A DNA stretch of 64,000 bases, from positions 402,001 to 466,000 of the forward strand of contig JACVTC010000085.1 in assembly GCA_016946835.1 (NCBI GenBank), written 5' to 3'. The stretch comes from Neocallimastix lanati (nom. inval.) (Eukaryota; Neocallimastigomycota; Neocallimastigomycetes; Neocallimastigales; Neocallimastigaceae). Both the position numbers and the translations under genes were made by a program. The notes under the pieces are model-generated. The model searched no databases and had not been told where the DNA came from. It saw only the letters and a program-made list of their open reading frames with translations. Positions 58,133-64,000 of this stretch are shown piece after piece; positions within the stretch are counted from its first letter, which is position 1; each line of letters opens with the position of its first letter.

Positions 58133-61100
58133 TTTTATTTTATTATATATTATAATTTCAAAATCAATTTTTTTATATTCATTTTTTCCTCAATGGAATT
58201 AAAATATTTCGATAGAAATATATATTATTAGAATTTATTCTAATGTATTGAATTTTAATTTGTATTTGATAAGAAGGTTTACTATGGAATTGAATGTTAA
58301 ATATAATTAATTTAATTCATCATATATATGAATTTAAAGTAATATATATAAATATAGGTATTATAAAGTTTATTATTTAATAATTATTTTTTATTATGAT
58401 TCATTTGGAAGTTAAAAAATTACTAAATACTATTAATATTAATTATAATAATCGATATATAAATAAATATTAATTTCTTTTTTTAAACATAAAAAATATT
58501 ATTACTATTTTTTTTTTTTTTTTATGTTCTAAAAATTAACACAAGTATCTATAAAATTTTAAATTTTATTATTTAAACATATATATATAATAATACTTTT
58601 AAAATTCATTTCTTTGATATATCTATATTGAACATTTTAGTTTTCATGTTCATGAGAATATGACCATTTAAATCTTTCTTTAGTGACGGAGTTTTAATCA
58701 GCGAATCAATTTATAGTATTAGATTGGTAAAAATAGATTTTATTATTAGACCATATAAGAGAAAATGTAATACAATAATTAAATAATATTATTAAATAAT
58801 AATATTAAATGATAATATTATATAATAATAAAAATAGTAAGATAATATTAAATAATAAAATAACAATAATATATAATAATAAATAAATAATAATAAATAA
58901 TAATAAATAATAATAAATAAATAATAATAAATAATAATAAATAATAATAATAATTAATAAATAAATTATAATAAATAATAATTAATAAATAATATGTAAT
59001 AAATAATATTAAAAAGCAATAATTAATAATAATAAATATTATATATTAATCAGAGAAATATAATAAATTAAAATAATTATAAAAAAGTATTTAATAAGTT
59101 TTTAAATTTTAAAAATTTATTGAATATATTATTTTTCATTATAAATATTAATTGTGTATAATATATATATTTTTATTAAAAAGTTTCTGAAAATGTAGTG
59201 TATTATTAAAAATTTATTATTATTTATTGAATATATATAATATTTTTTTTTACATAAATAATTATATATATATAATATAGTAATGTAATAAATGAGTAGT
59301 ATTTCATGATCTAAGAACTTTATAACCTTGAACAAGTTGAAAGTCTCAAAGATTATAGAAACAAAACGAAATGATATTAAAATATGTGGCATTTTTGTTT
59401 TAACAAATATATTTCTACTGGGTCAATAGATCTTTAATTGAATGATATATAGAATAATGCACAATTGAAAATAAGTTATTTTAAGAAGTGATATAAAACA
59501 AATATGTGAAGTAACATATTTGTATATATAATAATAATAATTAAACATTAAATTTATATCTTTATGATAATAATTATTTTGTTTTATTTTATTTCAATAT
59601 GTATTATTATAATTATAATAATTATAATACTTTAATTCATATAAAATTTATATAGTTCTATATATTAGAATATATAATCAATATATTACCTCTTTCATAT
59701 AAATAGATTAAATTATTTGTATTAGGAATAGAGGACTCTCTTGTAAAATTTTAAGAATTAGAATTATTATTTTAATTGTACGAATATTATAATTTTATTA
59801 TTAAAAAAACTCACTGCTTATGAATTATTGCATATAAAAGTCCCTCATATCATGATAGATATCATATGTAACATCCAGCATATCATAATTAATCACGTGA
59901 TACTATTAATTAACACATAAATTAAACAAATAAAGTGAACTTTAAGACCAGAAAGATACACTTTACATATATAAATTAATATATATTATATATATTTATT
60001 ATTATTTTTTTTTTTTTTATTTAAATATACAATTATTGAAATTGAACTGGAAATGTGATTTCATAAATACCGTGCTTAATTATTTAAAGCAATTAAATTA
60101 TAATAAATACATGTATTTAGTAATTATGACTGATAAAAGAATAAATATTTTAATATTTAATATATATTAAGTATATTTATATAATTCTAGTATTTTTAAA
60201 AATAAAAAGACAATAGTTTTATGAATAAATAAAAATTTATAAAGGGTGGAAAAAATTAAATAGCAATCTAGAGTTAATACTGAGATTAGTTATAAAAAAA
60301 ATTATTAAACTCTCAGAAAATTTCAAAAAATGGACATTTATTAATATAATTATAGTATCATGTTAGTATTTATCAGCAGTACTTGATATTATACTTAAAA
60401 TAAAGAAATAAAAAGAACCACCATCTTATTTATATTTTAATAAAATATTTTAGAAATCTTAAATTTAGAAAATATATAACTCTTTCTACTTTAAAAGTAG
60501 AACACGAAAATATGAGATTGAAACTTTTTATTAGAAAAAACTTTTTAAAAGAAAAACTTTTTTGAAAATATTTATATCTACAATAAATCATGTAAAATCA
60601 TTAATTCTATAAACTCCATAAATGTGAAAAAAAAAAAAAAAATAAATTTTATAAATATTGAATAAAACAGAATAATTGGTAGTTCATTAATTAAAAGTAC
60701 TTCAGGACTGGAAATATTTCATTTATTTAATTTTTGATAATTAAAAAAAATTTTTTATTAATAAAAGTTTAACAAAAATAATTATATATGAATTAAATTT
60801 ATAATTTTCTTATTATTAAAAACACTATTTAAATTTTAATAAGATTTATTAATTATATTTATAAAAAAAATAATAAATAATGAAAATAATTATTAAATAA
60901 TAGGTTAATATATTGAGTAAATAGTAAAATAATATCTTCTAACTATACTTTTATACATTGTATATTGTTAAATATTTTATAATCTTAATATTTTGTTAAT
61001 TGAAAAAAAAAAAAATTCTAAAAAAAAATAATAGAAATAAAATTATTTTATCAGATTGTTGTTGTACTAAAAGTTTTATTATAGTAATTAATAAAAACTA

Positions 61101-61921
61101 AAGTTTAATAAAATACATGTGTGTATTTTTTTAATATATTTCAATTTTTTATTAAAAAATGTTAAAAACTTTTATTTTTTTTTTTTAAAAAAAAAAAAAA
61201 ATAGGAAAAAAGGAAAAATCTTTATCATAGATTACATTTGACAAAATTTAAGTTTCAACAAAAATTAAAAAGTAAATTTTTTTATTATATTTCATAAAAT
61301 ACTAATAATAGTTATTTAATCAATCTTTATATTAATATTTTATCTATTTATTTACCATTAAATTATATATTTTAATATTTTGTTTAAATTATACTACTTT
61401 TAAGATTAAATAATTCCAAAGGATTTTTCATTTAATTTTATAAAAATTATATAATATTTTCTATTATGTATGCTTTATATATATATATTAAAAGAAAAAG
61501 TCATTTTAATTATGTTCCATAAATAAAACAAATATTATTTACAATATATATATTTTATTATTTAATTTATTATTATATTCAATTAATATTAATAAAAAAA
61601 ATATTGTATGAAACATAGATAAAAAAAAAAATAAAGATAATAAAAAAGATATAAATACTCTTCCATAATTTTTTTATCTCTTTATATATATATTTATAAT
61701 ACACAACTAATTTAATTATATTAATAAATGCTTTAAAAAATTCAAAGAATATTTTTTAAAAATAATTTTAACTGCTTTAAATATTAAAAAAAAAAAAAAA
61801 AAAAAGGTTTAATAAATTATATCTTTAAATTTTAGTTAATTTTTTTTTTTTTTAACATTAATTCTTTTTTTTTTTTTTTAAGTATTTTTGGAATTCTGGA
61901 TATAGATTAATAACTAATTAA

Positions 61922-61956
<35 letters not shown>

Positions 61957-63003
61957 AAGTATCCATTATTTTATAAAAAGTAATTATAACATATTTTTAA
62001 GTTGAATATACATAAATATTAACTAATCATGAAATTATCACATTTCAAAAAATTATAATTATTAAAGTTTTTTTTTTTTTTACCTTTTTTTTTTTTTTAT
62101 TTTTTTTATTTTTTTTTATAAGGAGTATTATCCATATTTCATTTTATATTATAAAATTAAATTTTTCATTGTATGAAAAATATTTTTACTAATAATAAGC
62201 TTTCTCTTGTCATATAAATATTTATAATTAAATAATAAAAAGAATAAAAATATAAATAAATAAATAAATAAATAAATTTTATATTTATTTAATAAATAAA
62301 ATAAGAATAAATAAAAGATAAATAAATATATGATAGATAAATAAATGATAAATAACTAAATAAATAATTAATTATTTAAATAAAGAATAAAAAAAATTTT
62401 ATAATTCTTATTAACATATTAAATTATTCAATATTATATATTAGATATTTCATAAATAATTAATAATAGTAAAAATATAAAAATATACTAATAAATAAAT
62501 ATATTTATAATATATCTAAAGGAGACAAAATAAATATAAATATAAATATAAAAATAAAAATAAAAATAAAATAAATATACATAATAAATATAATAAAAAG
62601 TTAATCTTTTAGTAAGTTTGTAAAAATTCTCAATAATATTGAACAAATTATTGAGAAAATATAATTTATATATGTACTTCAATGTTAAAATTTAATATAA
62701 TTAATAAAAAACGACTTAAATAACAATATCCATACAATAAAAAAATTAAAAATTACAATAACAATATTTATTGAAGAAGAGGAAATTTATAATAATAAAA
62801 ATAAAAATAAAAATAAAATAAAAAAAAAAAAAAAAAAAAAAAAAAGAAAAAAAGAAAAGGATAATAAAGAAAAAGAAATATAATTTTAAATTTTGAATTA
62901 TTGATTTAAAAAAGAATTGAATAATAATCAATAAACTTTTTATATCATAATTTAATAATTTAAAAAATATAACATCAAAATTTTAAAAATATAATATAAA
63001 AAA
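57491..63003. other. 5.5 kb of AT-rich DNA, no gene supported
   Basis: I looked for spliced coding segments on both strands and found none convincing. It holds a (TTA)n tract (58,042-58,121), an ATA/ATAA tract (58,861-58,990), ATAA/AAT tracts (62,255-62,400) and many homopolymers. It is the presumed promoter region between the divergent Zn2Cys6 gene and PAN3, plus unassigned sequence. Confidence 0.6.
58042..58121. repeat. (TTA)n microsatellite
   Basis: About 26 perfect units. It creates a spurious Tyr-run reading frame. Confidence 0.95.
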
Positions 63004-63487
63004 ATGAGCACAAATACTCCACCACCAAATACTAATGCTAATGGAAATGATAATAGTACACCAACAAATTCCTCATCTTTACCTCGAACACCAAAAAGCG
63101 GTAATAAAAATAGAACATGTAGAAATGTAATTATTCATGGATATTGTAAATATGAACATAGTGGATGTGAATTTAATCATGATTTATCAACAGTAAGTAT
63201 TTATAATATTTCTTTATGTTATAATAAAAATAAATAAATAAATAAATAATAACAATAATAACAATAATAACAATAATTTTAAACGAAATTAAGAATAAAT
63301 AAAAATTGAAGCATAGATATAAAGACATAAATAAATAATATAAAATAGTAATTTTAACAATATAAAAATGTTAATTTCTTTAATTAATATATATAATAAA
63401 ACTCAAATAAATTATATAATGTATTTTATTTATACTTTAACATAACAATTTTTTTTTTTTTTTTTTTTTTTTTTGTTTAAAAAAATA

Positions 63488-63528
<41 letters not shown>

Positions 63529-63942
63529 TTTAAAATAAAATCATAATTTATATTAATTATTAATAATAATGAATTTGATAAATGATAAATATAAAAATTT
63601 ACTTAACAAAATCTTTTGATACAAATAAAAATGCATAATTATTAATATAATTTTGATTAGTAAAATGTATAAATATAAATAACAATATATTTATTTGTAT
63701 AAGAAATAATTTTAAAAAATATTTTTAATAATGTTAAAACCAATGAATATTATATTATATTAATAGTGTCAAAAAAATCAGTGTCATATAATATTTAGAA
63801 ATGTATACATAATTATTAACATTTTATTGAAATTATATGTATAAACTTAAAAAATAATTTAAATTTATATATTATTAAACATTAATTAAATATTTTAAAA
63901 TTCATATTCTTAGAACAGACCTTCCCCAGGAAGTCCTGAAGT
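63004..63942 (+). CDS. PAN3: PAN3, poly(A)-nuclease regulatory subunit (5' part)
   Basis: Exon 1 is 63,004-63,192 (63 codons), with donor GTAAGT directly after the zinc finger. Probable exon 2 is 63,914-63,942 after a TTAG acceptor, encoding NRPSPGSPE, with donor GTATGA. The rest lies beyond the window. The N-terminus is a Pro/Asn/Ser/Thr-rich low-complexity arm, then a single CCCH zinc finger, C-R-N-V-I-I-H-G-Y-C-K-Y-E-H-S-G-C-E-F-N-H, at about residues 39-59. The CRNV-I-x-GYC-K-Y...GC-FNHD signature at the protein start is characteristic of PAN3, where it helps bind poly(A) RNA. PAN3 then carries a pseudokinase and a C-terminal domain recruiting PAN2 for cytoplasmic mRNA deadenylation. Those domains cannot be seen here. 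Confidence 0.85.
63193..63913 (+). other. PAN3 intron 1 (721 bp)
   Basis: It has GT-AG ends and contains T23 and A27 homopolymers (63,451-63,473, 63,498-63,524). It is long compared with the other introns in this window (mostly 50-320 bp). Confidence 0.7.
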
Positions 63943-64000
63943 GTATGAATATATATTTGTTATATTTAAAATAGGATAATAGTATTTTATATATATCGTA

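Overview
The window is a nuclear fragment of a fungus with an extremely AT-rich genome. Introns and intergenic DNA are almost pure A/T with long homopolymers and AT triplet repeats. Genes have many short GT-AG introns, proteins carry Asn runs, and a Zn2Cys6 regulator and a PAN3 first exon are present. Together these fit an anaerobic gut fungus (Neocallimastigomycota). That assignment is inferred from composition and gene style, not from a database match.

Positions 1-37,140 are a retrotransposon graveyard. Long terminal repeats (LTRs) of at least a dozen Ty3/gypsy-like families lie end to end. Nearly every unit starts TG, ends CA, and is separated from the next by 4 (3-5) bases, TTTT, TTTG, TTCT or TTTC. 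At least 21 junctions have this form. Five coding fragments sit between the LTR runs. Element 1 (+, 10,768-16,168) keeps Gag and protease but has lost reverse transcriptase and most of integrase. Element 2 (-, about 19,555-24,622) has Gag, PR, RT, RNase H and INT broken by stops and frameshifts. Element 3 (-, 24,627-29,069) is truncated in RNase H. Element 4 (+, 30,656-32,230) is Gag only. Element 5 (+, 35,685-37,140) is an LTR fragment joined to a Gag fragment. Every element is damaged, so none looks autonomous.

Positions 38,640-42,470 are a compositional island with far fewer homopolymers and roughly 30-35% GC. It holds the methyltransferase domain of an mRNA-capping enzyme of the large-DNA-virus or linear-plasmid type, convergent with an unrecognised ~500-codon gene. 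Both lack a normal start, and each is broken by one frameshift at a 4-base homopolymer. This looks like a decaying insertion of viral or plasmid DNA.

Positions 43,862-64,000 are host gene space. They contain an unrecognised six-exon gene (+, 408 aa), a 23-exon gene (-, 724 aa) that I assign to the MCM family nearest MCMDC2, an acidic four-exon gene with a putative 14-nt micro-exon (-, 252 aa), a 146-aa three-exon Zn2Cys6 protein (-), and the 5' end of PAN3 (+), which runs off the right edge. Exon phases were checked by hand and close without remainder in each model. No tRNA, rRNA or CRISPR array was found.
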